This document shows positions 1 to 8,479 of a stretch of DNA of 12,313 nucleotides, in pieces. The stretch is taken from contig NW_003123425.1 of the NCBI RefSeq assembly GCF_000003605.2, forward strand, positions 331,073-343,385. The letters run 5' to 3'. The notes beneath the pieces are model-generated. The model was not told the DNA's origin. It did not search any database and saw only the letters and a program-made list of their open reading frames with translations. Positions within the stretch are counted from its first letter, which is position 1; every line of letters starts with the position of its first letter. Made by a program: the position numbers and the translations under genes. The stretch is from Saccoglossus kowalevskii (lineage: Eukaryota; Hemichordata; Enteropneusta; Harrimaniidae).

Positions 1-380
1 CTGATTGGTCCATTAGTGTTAGGGTAACCAATCAGGAGCCATCTTATCAATATGATATCACACTACCGAAACAAGGTGTCCCTGATTGGTCCATTAGTGT
101 TAGGTTAACCAATCAGGAGCCATCTTATCTATATCACTCTGAAGAAACAAGGTGTTCCTCGATGTGTCCATTAGTTATATATATGATATCCATTAGTGTT
201 AGGGTAACCAATCAGAAGCCATCTTATAAATATGATATCACACTAAAGATACAAGGTGTCCCTGATTGGTCCATTAGTGTTAGGTTAACCAATCAGGAGC
301 CATCTTATAAATATGATATCACACTAAAGAAACAAGGTGTCCCTGATTGGTCCATTAGGTGTTAGGGTAGCCAATTCAAC
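1..380. repeat. 81-bp tandem repeat array (about 4.5 units)
   Basis: Units begin with CTGATTGGTCCATTAG at positions 1, 82, 262 and 343, so the spacing is 81 bp for 1 to 82 and for 262 to 343. The middle unit (about 159-261) is degenerate and carries about 18 extra bases, made by a partial duplication of its TCCATTAGT/TATGATAT segments. Each unit contains an inverted pair, CTGATTGGT and ACCAATCAG, separated by about 17 bases, so each could form a hairpin. The array runs off the left edge of the window. An open frame at 162-365 is just this repeat read through and is not a gene. Confidence 0.93.
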
Positions 381-386
381 TAACAA

Positions 387-2854
387 TTAGTATTCTTGCG
401 ATTTGGAGAATTCTCTTGAGGATCTCAATAACTCTTTTCGGTATTCAAACAAATTATTCCATTCATCTTTCTTCTGTAGTAAATCATTATTCTTCTTTGC
501 TTCGTAATGGAACTGTGGTCCTTTCATTTCATACCTATGACAGAAAATAAGAGTAGTTATTATTATTAACACACCCTATCAACGGCCTTTGCCAAGATTT
601 TCTTACAAAAATATCATATAGAATAGATGATAACGGAGCACTTTTGACATGGAAACAGTGAATACATCAAGAGATAAACTACCGGTAGTCAGTGGCAGTC
701 CATATTACAAGTAATGAATACAGGGCTTGAAATTTTAGGATGAGAAGAGACCCAATTTTATGGCCAAATATACCACAAATGTAATACAGAAAATATCAGC
801 ATTTTTGTTATAAATTACTGGGCATCAATTTAATGTGACTGCATGGAAGAATGGGACGGCAATATTGCAGTATGAGACACTGTTTTACTAACAAAATAAC
901 TACATTACACAAAGTGTTACCAGAGAAAACAATAACTACATTGTGAGCAATATATAATTAGCAAAACAGTGTCTCATACTGCAATATTGACATTCCAATC
1001 TTTCTTGCGGCCACAGTGATGGACCTTACATGCAAAAGGCCACTAAGGTTTCATAGAGAGTGAGACAGCCAAGAAACTTGTTTTTGTTCTTCATTATCCT
1101 TCGTCATTGCGTCCACAGTTAAAAATACCATGGTTACTTAAATCAGATAAACAGTGGAAGCAATGAAAAGATAATAGGTAACACTATTTGAGGGGCATTG
1201 TTTTGTGGCTCTCTCGCTCTCAACTACATCTCGGCAGCCATTTGCATATGAGGTACACTGCCTACGATGCCTCTGTGAAGTTCAATCCATATGTTACATA
1301 CTTATCACGCCCTGTTCGATAAATTGTTGAATTTCAAACTAGTGCTGTGCAGCGACCACCACCATTTAGGTTAATAATAAATTTTAACTGTTATTGCATA
1401 TATTTTACTGGGTTCTATTTCAAACTACTTTTAAAGCGCATCATATAGTAATATTAGTGTTTTATACTACATGTATATTGTATCACTGAAAGTACAGGTT
1501 TAACTGCATGATGTTCACATACCACTTTGGTGTCGGCCCTCTGATTCTTTCCAGCTCCAACTGACGTTTCACCTCCAACAACTTTTCCTCCTCCAGTCGT
1601 AGTTTCTGCATGCGTAGTTTTGCTAATTCATATTCATATGGTGATGCTATAACATCAGACTTCATCAGGGACGGTTCTGCAGCTTTCAAATAGTAATAGT
1701 CATTGGAAGCTCGTAATCTCGGATCCGATGCTACAAATGCACTCTTAGGTCGATGTGTGGACCTTGATGACACCGGTAATGACCTAGAACGTGATGGTTT
1801 CAAGGACGGAGGAGGGCTGAAAGTACGATACATGTTTGGCAAAGTATTTCCGAGCGTGACTGGATATGACTTCCGAGCATCGTGATCAACAAAACTTTCT
1901 GATATGAGTTTCCGAGCTGCCAGGTTTGTACCAAGAGCTCCACTATCCCGGTCAGATTTCCTTGTATCACTTACATCTAGCCCAGCACTTTGAAAAACTG
2001 GATATTCACTGCTTTTCGTTAAATGTATTGGCTGAGTAAACCATTGACGTTTACCATGACTTAAAGATCGCCCAACGAGAATGTCATCAATTGCCTGTTC
2101 CTGTCGACTACTTCTCTCTATCAACCTCTGCAACTCTTCTTCGTAGTCATCCACATCGTCATCTCTTCTATCTCTAAAACTTACACTCTTTGACAAACTT
2201 CTGTTCATGCCACCGTTCAGGCCGGAAAAGTCCAGAGAAAATTCATCCAGACGATCTGCGTTGTAGGTACGACTTGATGGTCTGTAGTTGTCTGGGTTGT
2301 ACATGGTATTTTGAGATAATGCTCTCGTTGTCATGGTCTTCTGAGAATTTGATAGATAGTCAGTAGGTTTCTCCCTGTGGGCAGATTATTAAATATATTT
2401 AACCAAGTAGTAATGGTGAGGTCATTTACCGGTAACGAAAAAATAGCATCGAGAACAATAAACATTAAATGATTGTTTGCGTGGTAATTTGAAATGTCGC
2501 CCTCAACGCCGAGCAAAGCGATGAAATAATTTCGTCCACAGAATAGTATGGACAACACACAACATACTAGTACTTGAAAATAAACAATGGCACAGCACGG
2601 CGCTGATTTAGTAATACGGGTACACAAGCAAACTGCCACAACACTTGACTGACCGCGTCCATAACAACGGCAAATAACATGACAGTATTGGCAACAGAAA
2701 TAACGTATGAACAGTAAATAACTTGAACGATTCGTTAAACAGAAGGTAAATATTCACCACACCTGACTGTCGCCGTTTGCCCGTGAAGAACAAAGTCTTC
2801 ATCGGGATTACGGACCGAATAATATCCGTAGTACTCGGAGTCATCAGTCGCCAT
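387..2854 (-). CDS. Unrecognised 363-aa coiled-coil protein, three coding exons
   Basis: I do not recognise this family. The model joins exon 1 (2854-2763), exon 2 (2374-1523) and exon 3 (534-387). Junctions are CAG|GTGTGG to CCCACAG|GG, which rebuilds Arg31, and TG|GTATGT to TCATAG|G, which rebuilds Trp315; the frame is open across both and ends in TAA at 389-387. The start is the first ATG of exon 1, in an AAAATGGCG context, and is followed by a Tyr/Asp-rich N-terminus (ATDDSEYYGYYSVRNPDEDF). Residues 98-132 are acidic then helix-like (DDDVDDYEEELQRLIERS). Residues 215-254 are Ser/Arg/Pro-rich and probably disordered. Residues 278-310 form a Glu/Lys/Leu/Arg coiled coil ending in RGPTPKWYEMKGPQFHYEAK, which crosses the last junction. 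The C-terminus is charged and helical (to Tyr363). No signal peptide, membrane span or enzyme motif is visible. A cytoskeletal or scaffold role is only a guess. An ATG at 2334 would give a shorter start, but the open frame continues upstream to the acceptor, so I prefer 2854. Confidence 0.85.
535..1522 (-). other. Intron 2 of the unrecognised gene
   Basis: This 988-base intron runs from donor GTATGT to acceptor CTGTCATAG. It holds the inverted-repeat element at 841-1008. Apart from that I see only AT-rich non-coding sequence; an ATTTGCAT octamer (1240-1247) is of unknown relevance. Confidence 0.8.
841..1008. mobile_element. MITE-like element with about 50-bp inverted arms
   Basis: The left arm (841-891) and right arm (958-1008) are inverted copies. 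The core of 28 bases, from CAATATTGCAGTATGAGA to CTGTTTT, matches without change between 860-886 and 963-990, and the outer 20 bases match imperfectly. The 66-base centre contains AATAACTACATT twice (895 and 931). No open reading frame is present, so any movement would need a transposase from elsewhere. I cannot see a clear target-site duplication, so the exact ends are uncertain. It sits in an intron and could fold in the pre-mRNA. Confidence 0.8.
2375..2762 (-). other. Intron 1 of the unrecognised gene
   Basis: This 388-base intron has donor GTGTGG and acceptor CTGCCCACAG. Open frames on the minus strand at 2331-2639 and 2608-3066 overlap it, but read the flanking exons in the wrong frame and do not look like protein. 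Confidence 0.8.
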
Positions 2855-2900
2855 TTTGCAGCAGCATATGACCTATCATATGCAAATGAGGTCGCGATGA
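2847..2900 (-). promoter_or_regulatory. Probable start region of the unrecognised gene, YY1-like site and octamer
   Basis: Read on the minus strand, the start codon lies in CAAAATGGCGAC (2858-2847), close to the known YY1 consensus AANATGGCGGC that often overlaps the start of animal housekeeping genes. An ATGCAAAT octamer (2880-2887, plus strand) lies 26 bases upstream of the ATG. No TATA box is evident. The transcription start is not determined. Confidence 0.45.
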
Positions 2901-4772
2901 CCGTAAGGGTGAAAACAGTACCAGGTCGATTAACAGGGTTTGTGTACAAATTAAAATACAAATTATTGATCACGGGATAAAAAAATTTTTTTTTTTCAAT
3001 TTCAAGACAACTACTTAAATCTTTCTGTTGAAAATAAATATTGATATTAAAATAGTAATTACACAAATAGTATTATTAGATTAATGAATATTCTTTGTTT
3101 AATGAAAGTTGCCTCTGTACTTGGCTAAAATTGAAAAATAAATCAGCACAAAAAAAATATTTTATACTAAATATTCTTTTTTAATTATGTAGATTTTAAT
3201 AAACAATTGCACATAGTACCCAATGATGCTGGTAACAGGGTGGGTTTTTTTAAACTATGAAATCAAAGAAACAGAAATTACGAATTATCTGCAGTTTTTT
3301 GAAAAATGTTTTCCACAAGAAATCAATTGGTGAATGCTTTGACCTACTCTTTTAAACAAAACAAATCTATTATAATCAAATTAGACAGATATGGAACCTG
3401 AAAAAAAATTGAATTTTCATTATTTTTTGTCAAATTTGAACAAAGCACAATATTACATTTCTAGTAGCACTTGTGCTTAGAGGGTCGGCAAGGGATATTT
3501 TCTTAAGCTGTGTTCAATTGTTTTTATTTTCGTAATACTTAATTCAAATAAATAAAAAAAAACGTATATTTGTAGACATGAGAAAATGTAAATGTAATCA
3601 GCTATTTTATTCGTTCGTAATTGTAATAAGAACTTATTTTTTGTAAGCGTATAAAGCATTTTCCAAATTAAATGTTGTAATTTTTAGGCAATTCAAATTT
3701 TGATTCTTAAACACAAATTATCAAATATATTATAAAAATGTTAAATGAAATTTGCTTCATCTGTGAAGTGTAAAAACCTATACGTTACTATACTGTAAAT
3801 GGAACTTTCATTTTATTTTCTGTAAAAACGTAAAATGCCTTTTTTATTTCCTGTACTTGTACCAGCTATCCCCCCTTGCTCCTTTCTGCTCACATAAATG
3901 ATAGGAGCGCATCTCTGGTTAAGTAATCCAACTTTAATGATGAAATATAAATGCAATTTTAGGTTTGCGTACTAAAGCATATGTACTTTATTTCTCAGTG
4001 TTACACAGTCAATAAACTGTGACCGTAGTGTTTAAATAATATTTGTTGCAAATATAAATCATCTAGATAAAATTGCGAACTCACAATTTTAAAATATTTT
4101 GCGTAACATACACTAATTAAATTTACATGATTTTAACAAAGGCTTTCAATGTCGAATATTCCTTTAAATAGGAGTACCCTTAGCTGACGTTGCTTAGACT
4201 AAGTGTCACTCAAACATTACCATATATATCAGAATTACGCTATACAGTATACAATGTCATCAGCACAAATAAGACTACTCGACTGAATTATTATCAATAT
4301 TTATTTTTAACAAACAATAAAAAATACATTGTAAACCACAAGTATGTAAATGTGTTGTAATAAAAACGTATCGATGTACCAGTTCTTACAACTAAACGTT
4401 ATTAAAAGGATACATACCAAAATACTTTCTATGTATTCAAGTATTTGTTTGTCTCCAACTAGTAGAATAGCCAAAATCGCAACCACCATTAATTTAATTA
4501 TATTTGCACTACCTTAGTAGTTTACCTGGAGCAACACTGATTACATGCAAATATAAGCATATCTGTATACCTGAATTCAGAATTTAAGTGTGGTGCCAGA
4601 GAATCTCTAATTATTTCATTTCTAATGCAGCAGCAATAAACACTTTATAACTGATCAACATTTCAATACTGCATTTGTTCTATAAGCAGCACATAGCTCA
4701 GATAGATCAAAGTGGTATATTTCTAATTTAAGGATGGCGCCACCGATAATGTTATCCAATATTATATATTAA

Positions 4773-4926
4773 AGCGATAGGGTTGTCAGCTGCGCACGCA
4801 CGGGAATCAAGTCCCAAGCAGATATAACATGCGCTAATAATGCAAAGGCTCATGGGTAAACGTTTGTTTGTATACAATGTCACGCTACGGCCATCTGACG
4901 CATGCGCACGTGACAACTCCCCCACT
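4773..4926. mobile_element. 154-bp non-autonomous element flanked by TTAA
   Basis: Both ends are bordered by TTAA (4769-4772 and 4927-4930). Moving inward, the left end reads AGCGATAGGGTTGTCAGC and the right end, reverse-complemented, reads AGTGGGGGAGTTGTCACG; 19 of the first 28 positions agree, including GTTGTCA and TGCGCA. TTAA duplication is the mark of piggyBac-type insertion, although the AG termini are not the usual CCC start of that family. It has no coding capacity. Its right end holds GCATGCGC (4900-4907) and an E-box CACGTG (4907-4912), making it the most CpG-rich patch of the surrounding gap. Confidence 0.7.
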
Positions 4927-5541
4927 TTAATTATTAATGAAAGAAAAATAAACTTCTTTATAACTGATATTCAATGTATTGTCAAGCATTTTCTTTATCA
5001 ATTTTACAATTCAAGATAACATTAGAGGTTGCTATTTGTTAATGGAACTCGTTGATTAAATTCAAGTGCCATTTAAATTCATAAATATTTATAAAGATGA
5101 AGGGAATGCCAATCAATATGCACACTTATGTAAATTACAACATTGAAGACAGGGTCCAATGGGCCTTTCACTAAGAACTAAAAAATGATATTAAAACTAT
5201 GCTTTGAATAGTGAACAAGATTTTATTATGTTTCATGCACTTTTTTCCTGTCTGTTTTTTTTTTTAATGTTTTAAATTCTCCCTTAATTGTTCAATGGTC
5301 ACCCTCTGGTTTAATCACTTTGTAACTAACTGGCACAGAAAACTTGTAACAATTACATTTTATTGCATATAGTCATTAAATCACAATCAGAAAAATAAAC
5401 ATGGTCAACTGCATTGTATAATGCTATTAATCAACACAAACATAATTTACAACATTGACAAAGCAATATGGTATAAATTAATAAAACTATAGTATGCCTA
5501 CTGTACTGTTGGTATAAAACAAATTTTTGAAAAAGTAAAAA

Positions 5542-5585
5542 AAAAACTGACTGTCAGAAACTTTTAGGAACTATAGTCAGTTTTT
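5542..5585. repeat. Short perfect inverted repeat
   Basis: AAAAACTGACT (5542-5552) is repeated in inverse at 5575-5585 with a 22-base spacer. It could form a simple hairpin in DNA or RNA; no function can be assigned. Confidence 0.6.
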
Positions 5586-6185
5586 AGTAGATCTAGTCAG
5601 TGTTCAGTCACATCTTCAGCCACCAAGTCATCTGTGTAGTACTGCATAAACCATGTTATACTATCACCTCACAGTATAGGAAATCTAAGACTGGATCACT
5701 CACTCGGTTAACTGAAAGAAATTAAAAATAAATTAGAGTCACAATATAGAAATTTGTAGCATAGAACAGGAAAACATTTGCCTAACATTATTAATAAGGC
5801 AATACAGTAATTCCCCCTGCACAAGAACACAAACTCAGATTAAGGTAAATCGTCAGGGTCAACATAATTATGAATTTGTGGACTATTTAATCCAATTTAT
5901 GATTTTTAATATCAAAGTTTATCAGTTGATCAGTGTGAAATACAGACATTATAATTGAATTTTAACTGGATAATGAAATATTTAGCATTGTGTCTAGACA
6001 CAAGTGTAAGTGGAACACAAAATCAATTTAAGATTAAACTGAGACTGGTTTACATAGATTACGAGCCTGACATGTAGGCATCAAACCTCACTAACGCCTG
6101 ACAGAATACTGTATGTTTCGTCGACAAGATCAATACTGCACAAAGTTAACGCCTTCTTGCAATGAGTTCAATGAATATTCATTTT

Positions 6186-6452
6186 GGTTGTCATGGTAAC
6201 ACAGTCAATCAAAGTGTTTGTATTGTCGGCAATAATCACCAACTGTTTTCAACAAGATGATAAACATTGGGCGGAAATACATTCTGCAGTGAATGGTTAC
6301 TCTTTAATGGCTGGCACTTTCTAACGTTCCAGCAATTTCATTGGTACCAACAAAAAATTGTCAGGGCAAGTGGAAAATTACATCATTCTGTCAGGTGTGT
6401 GTTGGGTTTAGAGCACAGTGGAGGGCGCAACTCACATGACCTTGTCAGGCTA
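6186..6452 (+). repeat. Dispersed repeat, copy A
   Basis: This stretch matches 9156-8855 on the opposite strand over nearly its full length, sharing blocks such as ACACAGTCAATCAAAG, GATAAACATTGGGCGGAAAT, GAATGGTTACTCTTT and GGAGGGCGCAACTCAC. Copy A lacks about 40 bases that copy B has after GGGCGGAAAT. A 66-codon open frame (6267-6467) lies in it and aligns in frame with one in copy B, but most codon differences change the amino acid, so it is probably not a protein. I do not recognise the family; a SINE or MITE fragment is possible. Confidence 0.85.
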
Positions 6453-6751
6453 ATAGATTACTTATGAGATGAATCTGATCATGTAACCACAAAATCTCAT
6501 GTTCGGTCATTTTTTTTTCCATTGAATGTGTTTAATTCATCAGATTAATCTGATCCAATAAACTGATAGTGTAAATATCCATTTTCTCATAAGATCTAAT
6601 AAATCTGATCAGTTAAATTTAATCATGTGAACTGGATTTGATGTGCTTACTTTAAATATTCACTGGTTTTAAATAATGTATTTAGCTCCGTATCAGTAGT
6701 GGTACTTACTTTAAATTATTTACAGATTATATTCATCCTATGACGTCAATG

Positions 6752-7649
6752 TCAAATATTAAATCCTAATTTTCTCATACAGTCTTTATGTGCCTCAATG
6801 AGGTCACTGCATTCACTCTCTCCTTTCTCCATAATGCTGAAAAAAAAAAAAACTTTCACGTTTAGCTTGCTGTTGTCTGATCTATATTCAATATGTCACG
6901 AAACATATTATTCAGTCCCTCCAACAAATCAATCGAAATTTTGAAAAAAAATTGAATTTGAACAAATATTATGAGCAAGTACACTGTACAGAAAGTGTTC
7001 ACGTGAAATAGAACACTGTAATGTCAACAAATTAGCATATGAGGTGTGCACAATGATATATTTGTATTTGGCATGAGCGGATTTAGAGGGGTGCCGAGGG
7101 CGCTAACAGGACTTCGTGCCCTCAGCGCTCGGGAACTTGGCCCTCTGCCAACTTATCGCCCCCTCCCCTATTCCAGAATCCTAGATCCGCCCCTGTTTGG
7201 TGTTACTGTAAAATGACTAATTTTCAATGGGTTTAAATTTCACTGAATTACCATTTCAGGCATATTCAGTGGGTTTTAAATTCATGGTTTCGTCATTTAG
7301 ATAATGTGTTCTATGCTAAATTTTACATATTTACTTGGTTTTAACTTAGCGCTTATTCCAGTCAGCGAAATAAGCTAAATTAAAACCCAGTGAATAATTA
7401 CCCCCTTTACAGTTTTTCAATAATAGTTCTACAGTCAACACTCCATCATTTCATTCTGTCATATTGTGAAAATATGCAAGTGATAAATATATATTCACAC
7501 AAGTGAAAGTATTGATGGATTATATATAATAATCTGCATTATGTATTATCATATTAATTTTAAATAATTTGGTGCGTGACCCCAATTTGTTTTTTCACAT
7601 ATGATCTTGTATAGCAATAAGCAAACTATTCACAATACATATATATATA

Positions 7650-7711
<62 letters not shown>

Positions 7712-8177
7712 AACAAAGACTTCCATTGAACTGTGTTGCGCCACCTTAAGAGTACGAGTATAAAAGTATACTAAGTATGTATGTCGCATGTAGTTTGCTA
7801 GAAAACTTCTTGCATTACAGGCGTCCGCGGCGCACTGATCACACTGTTCATTTCTTCCGTGTCAAGTTACTACAAAACGACTTACGTACATTTTTTTGAC
7901 AGTTCATCCATTATAAATAAAATAAAGGATTCCTCATTGCCCATTAATGCACGAGAATAGGGCCTGCACGCTGTTTTCTCTTGAAAAATTATTGCGCAAA
8001 TCCTCGACCTTGTCCTGTTACTAGTACAAGTGTATCACGCAACAATATGCAGTGTGTCGTCCTAAATAACGGGCATACTCACCAAGCATCTCTGGCTTTT
8101 TTTGTCTCGGGACATGCACAACACGCCTTCAATTTCGGTTTCTCTGTACTGTTATTTTGATCATTTGATCCCGGCAT
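6752..8177 (-). CDS. COX17: COX17, mitochondrial copper chaperone for cytochrome c oxidase
   Basis: This is a 59-aa protein from two exons, 8177-8083 and 6836-6752, joined by GCTTG|GTGAGT and TTTTTCAG|C; the junction splits the codon for Cys32. COX17 carries Cu(I) in the mitochondrial intermembrane space to SCO1 and COX11 for complex IV assembly. Visible landmarks are the CCAC copper site (Cys19, Cys20, Cys22), then ETKKARDAC, and the twin CX9C motifs Cys22-Cys32 and Cys41-Cys51, which fold by disulfides after MIA40 import. The C-terminus [12 protein letters not shown] closely resembles the human protein, which has 63 residues. The N-terminus ([17 protein letters not shown]) is free and polar, as usual, with no cleavable presequence. 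The start is the first ATG, 302 bases from the divergent TAF13 start. All family residues are intact. Confidence 0.97.
7072..7195. mobile_element. hAT-like MITE or remnant, 124 bp
   Basis: The right end, reverse-complemented, starts CAGGGGCGGATCTAG, and the left end starts CATGAGCGGATTTAG; CAGGGGCGGAT-type ends are common among hAT-type elements. TTTGG borders both sides (7067-7071 and 7196-7200), which could be a 5-bp target duplication or part of a decayed 8-bp one. The interior is GC-rich compared with its surroundings. It has no coding capacity. Confidence 0.65.
7205..7413. mobile_element. Inverted-repeat element with ACTGTAAA ends
   Basis: The left arm (7205-7240) and right arm (7377-7413) are imperfect inverted copies, sharing ACTGTAAA, TAATT, TCA, TGGGTTT and AATTT in order. 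A further copy of the TTCAGTGGGTTTTAAATT motif lies inside at about 7266-7283. It begins ten bases after the hAT-like fragment. No target duplication or coding frame is seen. Similar sequence words (TTTAGCGAATTTCG, TTTTACAGTATTTACC) occur at 10255-10580. Confidence 0.55.
7637..7708. repeat. TA dinucleotide microsatellite
   Basis: A pure TA run of about 55 bases occupies 7654-7708. It is preceded by a short TA run at 7637-7649, and both runs end in ATATAAACAA, as if the tract had been duplicated. The minus-strand open frame across it (7595-7789) encodes alternating Ile and Tyr and is an artefact. Confidence 0.95.
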
Positions 8178-8479
8178 CGTTGTTTTTATACCGTGTGCGA
8201 ATCAACTTTAAATCGTGAGATCACTGAGCGAGAAATAAACAAGACGTGCGAAACGTGCGTATCAATGACCTGACCTGACCGGTTGATGATTTACATCCGG
8301 TTTTAAGGACTATCTAATCGAAGCCGAATACGAGATACAATTGCATAATATAATATTATTATTATTTTTTAATAGATCTGAAATTACTAGTCGCACCAAC
8401 AATAAATAAAACAATGTTTTAAAATAAACGTATTTATCACTTGTTTGCAACGCTACTACCCAGCATTCAAAGTGTAAAC
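8178..8479. promoter_or_regulatory. Divergent COX17/TAF13 promoter, 302 bp
   Basis: The two start codons face away from each other across this gap, so both transcripts must begin here or very near. Inside are three adjoining TGACC units (8266-8280; GGTCA on the other strand, the nuclear-receptor half-site), an ETS-type ACATCCGG (8293-8300), and ACGTGCG repeated at about 8244 and 8253. The TAF13 ATG lies in AACATGGCGGA (8477-8487), close to the YY1 consensus. No TATA box is placed correctly for either gene, as expected of housekeeping promoters. The sites are matches by eye; occupancy is not shown. Confidence 0.75.

Larger units (their letters stand above)
2901..6751. other. Intergenic stretch with no supportable gene
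   Basis: This is about 3.85 kb of AT-rich sequence with many A and T runs (for example 2979-2996). I checked both strands for exons with splice signals and found none that I can defend; the open frames at 3477-3659 and 4307-4489 have low-complexity composition typical of AT-rich DNA. It contains the TTAA-flanked element (4773-4926), an 11-bp perfect inverted repeat (5542-5552 with 5575-5585) and copy A of a dispersed repeat (6186-6452). The COX17 3' untranslated region must occupy its right edge; ATTAAA occurs on the minus strand at 6618-6623 and 6531-6536 as possible poly(A) signals. Confidence 0.6.
6837..8082 (-). other. COX17 intron
   Basis: This 1,246-base intron interrupts Cys32. It carries a hAT-like fragment (7072-7195), a separate inverted-repeat element (7205-7413) and a TA microsatellite (7637-7708). 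The acceptor has a long pyrimidine tract (12 or more T on the minus strand) just before CAG. The rest shows nothing recognisable. Confidence 0.9.

Noticed and set aside
162-365. 67-codon plus-strand open frame.
   Set aside because: It is the 81-bp tandem repeat read through; the peptide repeats with the DNA.
1703-1885. 60-codon plus-strand open frame.
   Set aside because: Antisense shadow of exon 2 of the 363-aa gene.
2777-2980. 67-codon plus-strand open frame.
   Set aside because: Antisense to exon 1 and the start region of the minus-strand gene.
4307-4489. 60-codon minus-strand frame with hydrophobic stretches.
   Set aside because: AT-rich DNA gives Ile/Leu/Tyr-rich frames by chance; there are no splice partners or family motifs.
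4800-4820. GGGAATCAAGTCCC, resembling a tRNA T-arm.
   Set aside because: No surrounding cloverleaf or A box, and it is internal to the TTAA-bordered element.
5656-5711. Possible minus-strand terminal exon: TTTCTTTCAG acceptor, then NRVSDPVLDFLYCEVIV and a stop.
   Set aside because: Only 18 codons, no matching upstream exon, and COX17 is already complete; chance is likely without transcript data.
6267-6467. Open frame with HWYQQK, recalling the WYQQK of immunoglobulin light-chain V domains.
   Set aside because: It lies in a dispersed repeat; copy B reads WYRQK with many other replacements, and the Ig cysteines and YYC motif are absent.
7595-7789. 64-codon open frame with Ile-Tyr repeats.
   Set aside because: Product of the TA microsatellite.
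8183-8190. TATAAAAA on the minus strand upstream of COX17.
   Set aside because: It is six bases from the ATG, so a TATA-directed start would fall inside the coding region.
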